A DNA stretch of 5,809 nt from Desulfuromonadaceae bacterium (GTDB lineage Bacteria > Desulfobacterota > Desulfuromonadia > Desulfuromonadales > Geopsychrobacteraceae), in the NCBI GenBank assembly GCA_013138655.1, contig WTCI01000215.1, positions 1-5,809 of the forward strand. Reading direction: 5' to 3'. Positions 1 through 5,200 of this stretch are shown one piece after another. The notes beneath the pieces were generated by a model that did not search any database, was not told where the DNA came from, and was given only the letters and a program-made list of their open reading frames with translations. The position numbers and the translations under genes are program-made. Each line of letters begins with the position of its first letter. The stretch's first letter is position 1.

Positions 1-1639
1 GGCCGCCCGACTTGGGATCGATATAAAGGGGCAGATATTCCGGCAACGGTTTCGGCGTCACCACGACCCCGGCTGCATGGGTCGAAGCATGGCGGGTCAA
101 ACCTTCAAGCGCCAGGGAAATCTTGACCAGCTCGGCGATTTTCCGGTCTTTGTCAATCAACTCTTTGAGCTTCGGTTCCTGACTGATCGCCTGTTTGAGG
201 GTAATGCCGAGGACACCGGGAACCAGCTTGGCAATCTTGTCAACCTCACCGTACGGGATATTCAGTGCCCGACCGACATCGCGCAGCACCCCCTTGGCCT
301 GCATGGTGCCGAAAGTGATGATCTGGGCAACGTTCTCCTTGCCGTACTTCTCCCGCACATAGTTGATCACCTCCTCACGACCATAGATACAGAAATCCAC
401 GTCGATATCGGGCATCGAAATCCGTTCCGGGTTGAGAAAACGTTCAAACAGCAGGTTGTAGGGAATGGGATCTATATCGGTGATACGGATGGCATAAGCA
501 ACCAACGAACCGGCGGCCGACCCCCGTCCGGGGCCAACCGGGATATCATGATCCTTGCCCCAGTTGATAAAATCGGCAACGATCAGGAAATAGCCGGGGA
601 AGCCCATACTCTTGATGCAGGCCAACTCCTCAGCCAAACGGTCGCGATAAACCTGCACCTTTTCATCGCTCAGTTCGCGCAGTTTGCGGATCTCATCGAG
701 ACGCTCCTCCAGCCCCGCCTCGCTCTGTTCCTGCAAAACTTCGTCAAGAGTTTTATCAGTCGGCTTTTCGTACTGGGGGAAGTGGTAAGTATTGAAATCG
801 AGTTCCAGGTTGCAGCGCTCGGCAATTTTGACGGTATTGGCAATCGCGTCTGGATAATCCTTGAACAGGGCGATCATTTCATCGGGAGTTTTGACGTAAA
901 ACTCCTCGTTGGCAAACCGCATCCGCTTCGGATCATCCATGGTTTTGCCGGTCTGGATACAGAGCAGCACTTCGTGAGCAAAAGCGTCATCACGCGTCAA
1001 ATAGTGACAATCATTGGTTGCAACCAAGGGGAGATCCAGCTCTTTGGCGATAGAAACCAAGCCGGCATTTGCCTTAGCCTGTTCCGGCAGGTAGTTCTCT
1101 TGCAACTCCAGATAAAAACGATTGTCAGTAAAAATCTGCGCAATCTGTCTGGCCCGTTCCAAAGCTTCGTCAGACCGATTAAGATTAATCAGGGTCGGCA
1201 GCTCTCCACCAAGGCACGCCGACAGGGCAATCAGCCCCTCATTGTGTTCGGCCAGCAGTTCCCAATCGATGCGCGGCTTGTAATAAAAACCTTCCCGGTA
1301 GGCGATCGAAATCAACCGGCAGAGATTCCGATAGCCAGCCAGGTTCATGCACAGCAGCACCAGGTGATAAGAAGCCTCCGAGGAACCACGGGCATTCCCC
1401 TTGGTGAAACGGGAGCCGGGGGCGACATAGACCTCGCAACCGATGATCGGCTTGATGCCTTTGCTCATCGCCTTGCTATAAAATTCGACCGCACCGAACA
1501 TATTGCCGTGATCAGTGACTGCCACTGCCGGCATCTTGTATTCTTTGGCCCGATTGACCAGATCATCGAGCTTGATGGCACCGTCGAGCAGACTGTATTG
1601 ACTATGCAGATGCAGATGAACGAAGTCGGCGTGTTCCAT
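1..1639 (-). CDS. dnaE: DNA polymerase III alpha subunit, N-terminal 546 residues (partial)
   Basis: Catalytic subunit of the replicative DNA polymerase III (C family), acting in the cytoplasmic replisome. Translation from the ATG at 1639 gives MEHADFVHLHLHSQYSLLDG, the typical DnaE opening. The PHP domain follows, with HLH at residues 8-12 and VTDHGNM at 41-47. The palm region shows the glycine-rich GPGRGSAAGS at 369-378 and MPDIDVDF at 409-416, whose D413 and D415 match the two metal-binding aspartates of E. coli DnaE (D401, D403). The conserved RHASTHAAG lies at 516-524. The third catalytic aspartate, the fingers and the beta-binding region lie beyond the left edge. No strong Shine-Dalgarno precedes the ATG; an in-frame TTG at 1660 is a weaker alternative, and a TGA at 1684-1682 limits further extension. 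The gene is divergent from guaC. Every key residue that falls in the window is intact. The truncation comes from the window edge, not from damage. Confidence 0.97.
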   Translation of the reverse strand, partial: MEHADFVHLHLHSQYSLLDGAIKLDDLVNRAKEYKMPAVAVTDHGNMFGAVEFYSKAMSKGIKPIIGCEVYVAPGSRFTKGNARGSSEASYHLVLLCMNLAGYRNLCRLISIAYREGFYYKPRIDWELLAEHNEGLIALSACLGGELPTLINLNRSDEALERARQIAQIFTDNRFYLELQENYLPEQAKANAGLVSIAKELDLPLVATNDCHYLTRDDAFAHEVLLCIQTGKTMDDPKRMRFANEEFYVKTPDEMIALFKDYPDAIANTVKIAERCNLELDFNTYHFPQYEKPTDKTLDEVLQEQSEAGLEERLDEIRKLRELSDEKVQVYRDRLAEELACIKSMGFPGYFLIVADFINWGKDHDIPVGPGRGSAAGSLVAYAIRITDIDPIPYNLLFERFLNPERISMPDIDVDFCIYGREEVINYVREKYGKENVAQIITFGTMQAKGVLRDVGRALNIPYGEVDKIAKLVPGVLGITLKQAISQEPKLKELIDKDRKIAELVKISLALEGLTRHASTHAAGVVVTPKPLPEYLPLYIDPKSGG

Positions 1640-1677
1640 ATATGGGCAGAGTCGTGTCAATGCTGAAAAAGAGAAAA

Positions 1678-1704
1678 CCGATCAACCCTCAAGGCACTGA
1701 TCGG
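1678..1704 (-). terminator. Terminator-like hairpin in the dnaE leader
   Basis: Read on the minus strand, a 7-bp perfect stem (CCGATCA / TGATCGG, plus-strand arms 1678-1684 and 1698-1704) with a 13-nt loop is followed directly by TTTTCTCTTTTT (1677-1666). This is the layout of an intrinsic terminator. It lies between the best candidate dnaE promoter and the dnaE start codon. It could be an attenuator of dnaE, or it could end a transcript arriving from the guaC side. The stem is short and the T tract is interrupted by two C residues, so its function is uncertain. Confidence 0.4.
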
Positions 1705-1722
1705 CGGTGAATTTGTCAGGAG

Positions 1723-1752
1723 AATTTACCACCGTTACTCAACGATGGTCAA
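1723..1752 (-). promoter_or_regulatory. Candidate sigma-70 promoter for dnaE
   Basis: On the minus strand, TTGACC (plus 1747-1752, 5 of 6 to consensus) and TAAATT (plus 1723-1728, 4 of 6) are separated by 18 bp. A start near 1716 would give a leader of about 77 nt that contains the hairpin at 1678-1704. It is supported by pattern match only. Confidence 0.35.
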
Positions 1753-1865
1753 CAACCTAAACCGGCTGACTGAAAATTATCCCGACAGCCTCTTGGCGCC
1801 GCCATGGTAACATCCGTGAATGCAATTCCGCACAGCTGATGCAAGGACAACAAACAACCCGCAAA

Positions 1866-1894
1866 TTGCTTTTCTCGAGCGGATAAATTACAAT
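1866..1894 (+). promoter_or_regulatory. Candidate sigma-70 promoter for guaC
   Basis: TTGCTT (1866-1871, 3 of 6) and TACAAT (1889-1894, 5 of 6) are separated by the ideal 17 bp and lie 82 bp before the guaC ATG. The predicted leader of about 75 nt ends in a clear AGGAG at 1966-1970, 6 nt from the ATG. I saw no purine-riboswitch core in this leader. Confidence 0.4.
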
Positions 1895-1976
1895 TCCAAA
1901 ACGACTACGACAGTAATTTTTAGCAACTGACTGCCGGCATTTCTCCTCCGGAAAGCGCTCATCGCAGGAGCAAAAC

Positions 1977-3014
1977 ATGCGCATTGAAACAGATCTGAAA
2001 CTTGGCTTCAAAGATGTCCTGATCCGTCCGAAACGCTCGACCCTGAAAAGTCGTGCGCAGGTCGTTCTTGACCGTGAGTTCACCTTTTTACACAGTCAAC
2101 GCCAGTGGTCAGGAATCCCGATTATCACCGCGAACATGGATACCGTCGGCACCTTTGAAACCGCCGAGGTGCTGGCGAAATTCGGTCTCTTGACAGCACT
2201 TCACAAGCACTACAGCCTCAAGGAGTGGGACCACTTTCTTAAAGGACGTGATGACAGTATCTATTCGCGGATCATGATCAATACCGGTACCGCTGAAGAT
2301 GATTTCAACAATATGCAGAAGGTCATCGAACACCATCCGAAACTCGAATTCATTTGTATCGATGTCGCCAACGGCTATGCAGAGACTTTTGTCGATTTTG
2401 TCAAACAGGTGCGCGACAGCTTTCCCGATAAAACCATTGTTGCCGGTAACGTGGTCACCGGAGAAATGGTTGAAGAACTGTTGCTCTCCGGAGCGGATAT
2501 CGTCAAAGTCGGCATCGGCCCGGGCTCTGTCTGCACGACGCGGGTAAAAACGGGAGTCGGCTATCCGCAGCTCTCGGCGGTGATTGAATGCGCCGATGCC
2601 GCCCACGGTCTGGGCGGGCGGATCATCTCCGACGGCGGCTGTGTCAGTGCCGGGGATGTCGCGAAAGCCTTTGGTGGCGGGGCCGATTTTGTCATGCTGG
2701 GAGGCATGCTGGCAGGGCACGATGAAAGTGGCGGGCAGCTGGTACAACGCGACGGCCAGCAGTTTAAACTTTTCTACGGGATGAGTTCATCGACAGCCAT
2801 GAAGAAACATGCCGGCGGAGTCGCAGAGTATCGTGCCTCGGAAGGTAAAACTGTCGAAGTTCCCTACCGTGGACCGATTGCAGAAACAATCAAGGACATC
2901 CTCGGCGGAGTGCGTTCTACCTGTACTTATGTGGGTGCAGCAGCACTAAAGGAACTGACCAAGCGGACCACTTTTATCCGCGTACAGGAACAGGAAAACA
3001 AAACGTTCCCTTGA
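1977..3014 (+). CDS. guaC: GMP reductase
   Basis: NADPH-dependent reductive deamination of GMP to IMP and ammonia, a purine salvage step that interconverts guanine and adenine nucleotides in the cytoplasm. The 345-residue product matches the E. coli GuaC type almost end to end (about 347 residues there), beginning [20 protein letters not shown]. Visible IMPDH/GMPR signatures are NMDTVG at 53-58, IDVANGY at 128-134, GPGSVCTTR at 181-189 with the catalytic Cys186 and Thr188, ISDGG at 217-221, LGGMLAGH at 241-248, YGMSS at 267-271 and Glu289 in RASEG. There is no CBS-domain insertion, which separates it from IMP dehydrogenase. AGGAG (1966-1970) fixes the ATG at 1977. It stands alone, divergent from dnaE and convergent with the sulfur/selenium operon, so it is probably monocistronic. 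The product name is secure. Confidence 0.97.
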   Translation: MRIETDLKLGFKDVLIRPKRSTLKSRAQVVLDREFTFLHSQRQWSGIPIITANMDTVGTFETAEVLAKFGLLTALHKHYSLKEWDHFLKGRDDSIYSRIMINTGTAEDDFNNMQKVIEHHPKLEFICIDVANGYAETFVDFVKQVRDSFPDKTIVAGNVVTGEMVEELLLSGADIVKVGIGPGSVCTTRVKTGVGYPQLSAVIECADAAHGLGGRIISDGGCVSAGDVAKAFGGGADFVMLGGMLAGHDESGGQLVQRDGQQFKLFYGMSSSTAMKKHAGGVAEYRASEGKTVEVPYRGPIAETIKDILGGVRSTCTYVGAAALKELTKRTTFIRVQEQENKTFP

Positions 3015-3081
3015 CATCGCCCAGGGGGGCAACTGTTGTCGACACGCACACTGCGTCATTGTCATACAGCAGGCAGGAACA

Positions 3082-3140
3082 GGCGGGTCCGGTGCTGGAA
3101 AGTAGCATTGTGGATCACTTTCCTCCCGCCGGTTTTACTT
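3082..3140 (+). terminator. Probable intrinsic terminator of guaC
   Basis: A compound inverted repeat lies 67 bp after the guaC stop. The outer arms are GGCGGG (3082-3087) and CCCGCC (3125-3130). The inner arms are GGAAAGT (3097-3103) and ACTTTCC (3117-3123), with a 13-nt loop. GGTTTTACTT follows on the plus strand. The two stems are joined by an asymmetric bulge (9 nt against 1 nt) and the T tract is modest. On the minus strand no T-rich tract follows, so it serves guaC better than the converging operon. Bases 3015-3081 hold nothing else I can support. Confidence 0.5.
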
Positions 3141-3165
3141 GGTTTCTGAATTCCGCCCACAAAGG

Positions 3166-3399
3166 TCAATAGAAGACCTCTGACCCCTCTGACCCCTTCT
3201 CCAAATCAGACAATAGACTTTCCAATTCAAGATTAAACTTTTCTGAAACGACTTGGATTGTATCAAAAAGAGCCTCGCAACATATACAGGCACCCGTCTT
3301 TTTATCAAATTCTTTGAAGACTTTTTCAGTTTCGCGATAACGTGTGATTATATCTATAACCGTCATTTCAGGGTGGATGCGATTTTCCTTTTTTGACAT
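3166..3399 (-). CDS. DUF1858-type small redox/carrier protein (CxCC)
   Basis: A 77-residue cytoplasmic protein. Residues 8-68 (IHPEMTVIDIITRY...) match the DUF1858 domain, also called the hybrid-cluster-protein-associated redox disulfide domain: a short helical fold whose members carry conserved cysteines. Here the cysteines form GACICC, with C38, C40 and C41. The function of this family is not established; a thiol, metal or sulfur-binding role is inferred. The start at 3399 is chosen because AGAGG sits 7 nt upstream. The longer reading from 3450 begins inside the mobile element and is rejected. The C-terminus carries a 9-bp tandem duplication (3178-3195) encoding GSEGSE. The gene is visibly richer in A+T than its neighbours. 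It is the last gene of the operon and is separated from the kinase-fold gene only by the element at 3418-3568. Removing the insertion would fuse it in frame to that gene. Confidence 0.8.
   Translation of the reverse strand: MSKKENRIHPEMTVIDIITRYRETEKVFKEFDKKTGACICCEALFDTIQVVSEKFNLELESLLSDLEKGSEGSEVFY
3178..3195 (-). repeat. 9-bp tandem duplication in the DUF1858 gene tail
   Basis: Two exact adjacent copies of CTCTGACCC (plus strand) encode the repeated residues GSE GSE near the C-terminus of the DUF1858 protein. It lies outside the domain core and is probably neutral slippage. Confidence 0.75.
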
Positions 3400-3406
3400 A
3401 TCATAA

Positions 3407-3411
3407 CCTCT
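3407..3411 (-). promoter_or_regulatory. Ribosome binding site deciding the DUF1858 start
   Basis: On the minus strand AGAGG precedes ATG (3399) with a 7-nt spacer. It lies just outside the mobile element, in host sequence next to the duplicated target site. In the reconstructed pre-insertion sequence these same bases are codons for lysine, arginine and glycine, so the site seems to have been recruited when the gene was split. Confidence 0.6.
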
Positions 3412-3417
3412 TTTTTC
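3410..3417. repeat. 8-bp target-site duplication, left copy
   Basis: CTTTTTTC abuts the left inverted repeat and is identical to the copy at 3569-3576 abutting the right one. The 8-bp length fits IS66-family transposition. Low sequence complexity is a caveat, but both copies sit exactly at the element's ends. Confidence 0.75.
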
Positions 3418-3568
3418 GTAACTATTCAGCACAGTACAAAAGACTGTCATTCCGGCAGAATTTTAGCCGGAATCCAGATTTTAGAAGACAGAAAGACTGG
3501 ATCCCCGATAGCAGCACTCGGGGATGACAGGCGTTTTTTCTCCTGATCTGATAATGCTGAATAGTTAC
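3418..3568. mobile_element. 151-bp MITE, probably IS66-type, between two operon genes
   Basis: A non-coding element with perfect 14-bp terminal inverted repeats, GTAACTATTCAGCA at 3418-3431 and its complement at 3555-3568. It is flanked by perfect 8-bp direct repeats. Ends beginning GTAA with 8-bp duplications are the established signature of IS66-family elements, so it is probably moved in trans by such a transposase. Inside it lies a cloverleaf-like palindromic core (3445-3529). The element supplies the stop codon (TAA, 3567-3565) of the kinase-fold gene. Together with one target-site copy it adds 159 bp, a multiple of three. It encodes no transposase. The structure is directly visible; the IS66 assignment is inferred from end sequence and duplication length. 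Confidence 0.75.
3445..3529. repeat. Cloverleaf-like palindromic repeat inside the MITE
   Basis: The outer arms TGTCAT (3445-3450) and ATGACA (3524-3529) enclose two hairpins of matching geometry. The first is ATTCCGGC/GCCGGAAT (3449-3456 and 3466-3473); the second is ATCCCCGA/TCGGGGAT (3501-3508 and 3518-3525). Each has an 8-bp stem and a 9-nt loop. Between them ATCCAG (3472-3477) pairs with CTGGAT (3497-3502). Some pairings compete, so either two arms or a closed cruciform can form. The TGTCATTCC / GGAATCCAG pattern resembles dispersed palindromic repeats seen in many proteobacterial genomes. Confidence 0.7.
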
Positions 3569-4425
3569 CTTTTTTCGAGAATTTCCGCTAACGCTTTCGG
3601 TATGTGGTGAATAATTTCTGCGACCTGGGTTGCCGGTGTGGGCTTTGCGTAATGACCCGCCAGCCGGTTTGTCTTCATTGCCACGACTGCCGCCTCTTCG
3701 ATTGCCATACCCGAATCAATCAGGGCCGAAACCAGACCCGTCAGAGTATCACCGGTACCTCCCATGGCTTCAAGGGCCTCCTCTACAGGATTATCAACGG
3801 TTTCCAGTATGCCTTCCCGATTGGCCAGGTAATCCTGCCGTCCTTTGACCAAGAGAAAACGTGCGGCATTATTGTGGGCGTATGCACGAGAAATAAGATC
3901 AGGCACCCGGTTTTCATCATGGAGCATAAAACCACGGGTATAGAAGGGGTGAGGCGCTTTTTCATCCGCCAGAAAGGCCAGTTCACCGATATCAGGGGTA
4001 AACAGATCATATTGTGAGGCCTTGCCGCTCATTTTGGCGGCATACATGAATCCGGCATCAGCAATTAAGGTTGGCCTTTCTTTCATTTCATCTATGGCTT
4101 GCTGCAGGTGTTCGTGCCAGTTAAGTATTGGCTGCAGATAGTGAAACGTAAGGGTTTGAAAGTTAGCGTGAGGCAACTGCTCGGTTAAATATTTGTAAAG
4201 GTGCCGGCTTCCCTTTCCCCGGCCGATATCTCCAACCAGATATCCGAAGGGCGCCGGCCGGCCTAACGTTTCCGCGGTTTTGGTCGCGGCTGCCATCAGG
4301 GCCGTTGTGCCACGGTTGACGGATACGCGTTCATCATCAATGCGGATGTGGCCATCGTCGAGGGTTATTTTACCGGATATTATGGGAAATCCTTCAGAGG
4401 GTACCGTTCCTACTATGGCGAGCAT
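3565..4425 (-). CDS. Ribokinase-fold protein related to NAD(P)H-hydrate dehydratase (NnrD-like), probably truncated by the MITE
   Basis: A 286-residue cytoplasmic protein of the ribokinase-like superfamily. Its C-terminal half resembles the ADP/ATP-dependent NAD(P)HX dehydratase (YjeF C-terminal domain): IADA at 121-124, LFTPDIGELA at 141-150, LLVKGRQDYLA at 191-201 and MGGTGDTLTG at 221-230. D226 is in the position of the superfamily's catalytic aspartate. NnrD repairs hydrated NAD(P)H, but this protein has no NnrE epimerase domain, and its N-terminal half carries an unusual glycine-rich GDIGRGKGSRHLY (65-77) that I do not recognise from standard NnrD. Another kinase-like substrate is therefore possible. 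The start overlaps the end of the DUF3343 gene by 13 nt, with GGAG about 11 nt upstream. The C-terminus (...EILEKR) ends at a TAA lying inside the mobile element; the ancestral protein probably continued into the DUF1858 domain. The fold is secure; the exact function is not. Confidence 0.8.
   Translation of the reverse strand: MLAIVGTVPSEGFPIISGKITLDDGHIRIDDERVSVNRGTTALMAAATKTAETLGRPAPFGYLVGDIGRGKGSRHLYKYLTEQLPHANFQTLTFHYLQPILNWHEHLQQAIDEMKERPTLIADAGFMYAAKMSGKASQYDLFTPDIGELAFLADEKAPHPFYTRGFMLHDENRVPDLISRAYAHNNAARFLLVKGRQDYLANREGILETVDNPVEEALEAMGGTGDTLTGLVSALIDSGMAIEEAAVVAMKTNRLAGHYAKPTPATQVAEIIHHIPKALAEILEKR
3569..3576. repeat. 8-bp target-site duplication, right copy
   Basis: CTTTTTTC, identical to 3410-3417 and directly adjoining the right inverted repeat. 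On the minus strand it is GAAAAAAG, encoding the E-K-R end of the kinase-fold protein. Confidence 0.75.
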
Positions 4426-4970
4426 TGGCGTTGTATCTCCTCATAGGCTAACTGCAGGGCATAACCACAGAGCGTATGGCCTATTTCACGGGGGCTGGGC
4501 GCATTGGTGAGCGTTTGACCCACCATCTCATAAGCCAGATATGGGACGTCGGGGCAGCCACCCCCGGAAACATTGACAATATTTCCGGTTGCCTTCTCAA
4601 CGGTCAGTTTCATATTAGCCGCCCGGACCATGATATGCTCACCAAAATCCTTGATCTGAAAGAGATCCACCGGTTGAAGAAGGGGACTGGTTACGGGAAC
4701 CATTTCCAGGGGGGGAAGTCCTTCTTTTTCAAGAGTCCTGAAAATGTTCAGTTCTTCTATGAGGGGAAACTCAACGACCAGATCACAGCCGCTTTGAATT
4801 TCAGGCGGCGGTCCCATAACCCGGATTTCCCACCCTTCTTTTTTCAGGACATTTTCCGCCTGGATAACCTCACTGGTATTTTCAAATACCATAATCCCGC
4901 GATCGGCATTTCCATGATTGCCAAGTGCACCCTGCTCTTGTTTGCTCTTGAAAAAACTAAAAGGAGACAC
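4413..4970 (-). CDS. DUF3343 protein with cysteine-bearing C-terminal domain (putative Se/S carrier-like)
   Basis: A 185-residue cytoplasmic protein in two parts. Residues 26-93 (IMVFENTSEVIQAENVLKKEGW...) match DUF3343, a small domain found beside TusA-like proteins and YedE transporters and described as putative Se/S carrier-like. It includes PPPEIQSGCDLVVEF, with C62 at the family's conserved cysteine. Residues 108-183 form a second conserved-looking unit with GGGCPDVPYLA (C139) and HTLCGYALQLAYEE (C168), plus C183 near the end. I do not recognise a named family for this part. The GTG at 4970 is chosen because AAGGA lies 6 nt upstream and it sits 2 nt after the tusA-like stop, suggesting translational coupling. 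The first 25 residues are low in conservation signals, so an internal start remains possible. It overlaps the next gene by 13 nt. A thiol relay role is inferred from the cysteines and neighbours. Confidence 0.8.
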   Translation of the reverse strand: MSPFSFFKSKQEQGALGNHGNADRGIMVFENTSEVIQAENVLKKEGWEIRVMGPPPEIQSGCDLVVEFPLIEELNIFRTLEKEGLPPLEMVPVTSPLLQPVDLFQIKDFGEHIMVRAANMKLTVEKATGNIVNVSGGGCPDVPYLAYEMVGQTLTNAPSPREIGHTLCGYALQLAYEEIQRQCSP

Positions 4971-4972
4971 AG

Positions 4973-5191
4973 CTAATCCTTTCTTATGGTGATCTTGTAC
5001 GCGCCGCCTTCTTCACTGACATCGGTTACTTTCCAGTCCTGACTGGTGGCGGCACGCGAGACATTTTCCTTTGACGTCTCCGTATCTACAAGAATTTCAA
5101 TCTCGTTTGCAGTTCCTGTCTTTATCTCATTCAGGGCCATCAAAACGGGCTGAGGGCAGGAAAGACCCCGGGCATCGACTTTTGCACTCAT
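4973..5191 (-). CDS. TusA/SirA-family sulfurtransferase
   Basis: A 72-residue cytoplasmic carrier protein. It opens with VDARGLSCPQPVLMALNEI, containing the family's CPxP motif with the persulfide-forming cysteine at C12, and ends in the short strand typical of the beta-alpha-beta-alpha-beta-beta TusA fold. TusA proteins accept sulfur as a persulfide from a cysteine desulfurase or another donor and pass it on. Versions beside YedE transporters are linked to selenium or thiosulfate metabolism, so the classical tRNA 2-thiouridine role should not be assumed. AGGAG 6 nt before the ATG is strong and overlaps the yedE stop codon; the intergenic gap is 9 nt. Length and motif are normal for the family. 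The symbol is withheld because the paralogue identity cannot be decided here. Confidence 0.93.
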   Translation of the reverse strand: MSAKVDARGLSCPQPVLMALNEIKTGTANEIEILVDTETSKENVSRAATSQDWKVTDVSEEGGAYKITIRKD

Positions 5192-5200
5192 ATTTTTCTC

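Noticed and set aside
77..1666. 529-codon plus-strand open frame opposite dnaE
   Set aside because: Its codons are in exact register with dnaE codons, so it stays open merely because dnaE avoids TTA, CTA and TCA there. The dnaE frame has clear PHP and polymerase motifs; the opposite frame has no recognisable domain.
1895..1976. Purine riboswitch upstream of guaC
   Set aside because: I could not find the conserved core or the three-way junction pairing. The leader is also short for an aptamer plus expression platform.
1757..2083. 108-codon minus-strand open frame across the guaC start and promoter region
   Set aside because: It begins inside guaC, is rich in Arg and Cys with no recognisable motif, and covers the candidate guaC promoter. 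It is probably chance.
2109..2747. 212-codon minus-strand open frame inside guaC
   Set aside because: It is codon-aligned with guaC on the opposite strand, and guaC is certain from its conserved active-site motifs.
3163..3179. AGGTC/GACCT 5-bp hairpin at the end of the DUF1858 gene as an operon terminator
   Set aside because: The stem is only 5 bp, overlaps the stop codon and is followed by too few T residues on the minus strand.
3166..3450. Longer 94-residue reading of the DUF1858 gene starting inside the MITE
   Set aside because: The upstream ATG lacks a convincing ribosome site and the extra 17 residues are mostly encoded by the mobile element. The ATG at 3399 has AGAGG at 7 nt.
3604..4017. 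137-codon plus-strand open frame opposite the kinase-fold gene
   Set aside because: It is antisense to a gene with clear GGTGD and TPDIGE motifs and shows no domain of its own.
4476..4976. 166-codon plus-strand open frame opposite the DUF3343 gene
   Set aside because: It is codon-aligned antisense to a gene with a family match, a ribosome site and operon spacing.
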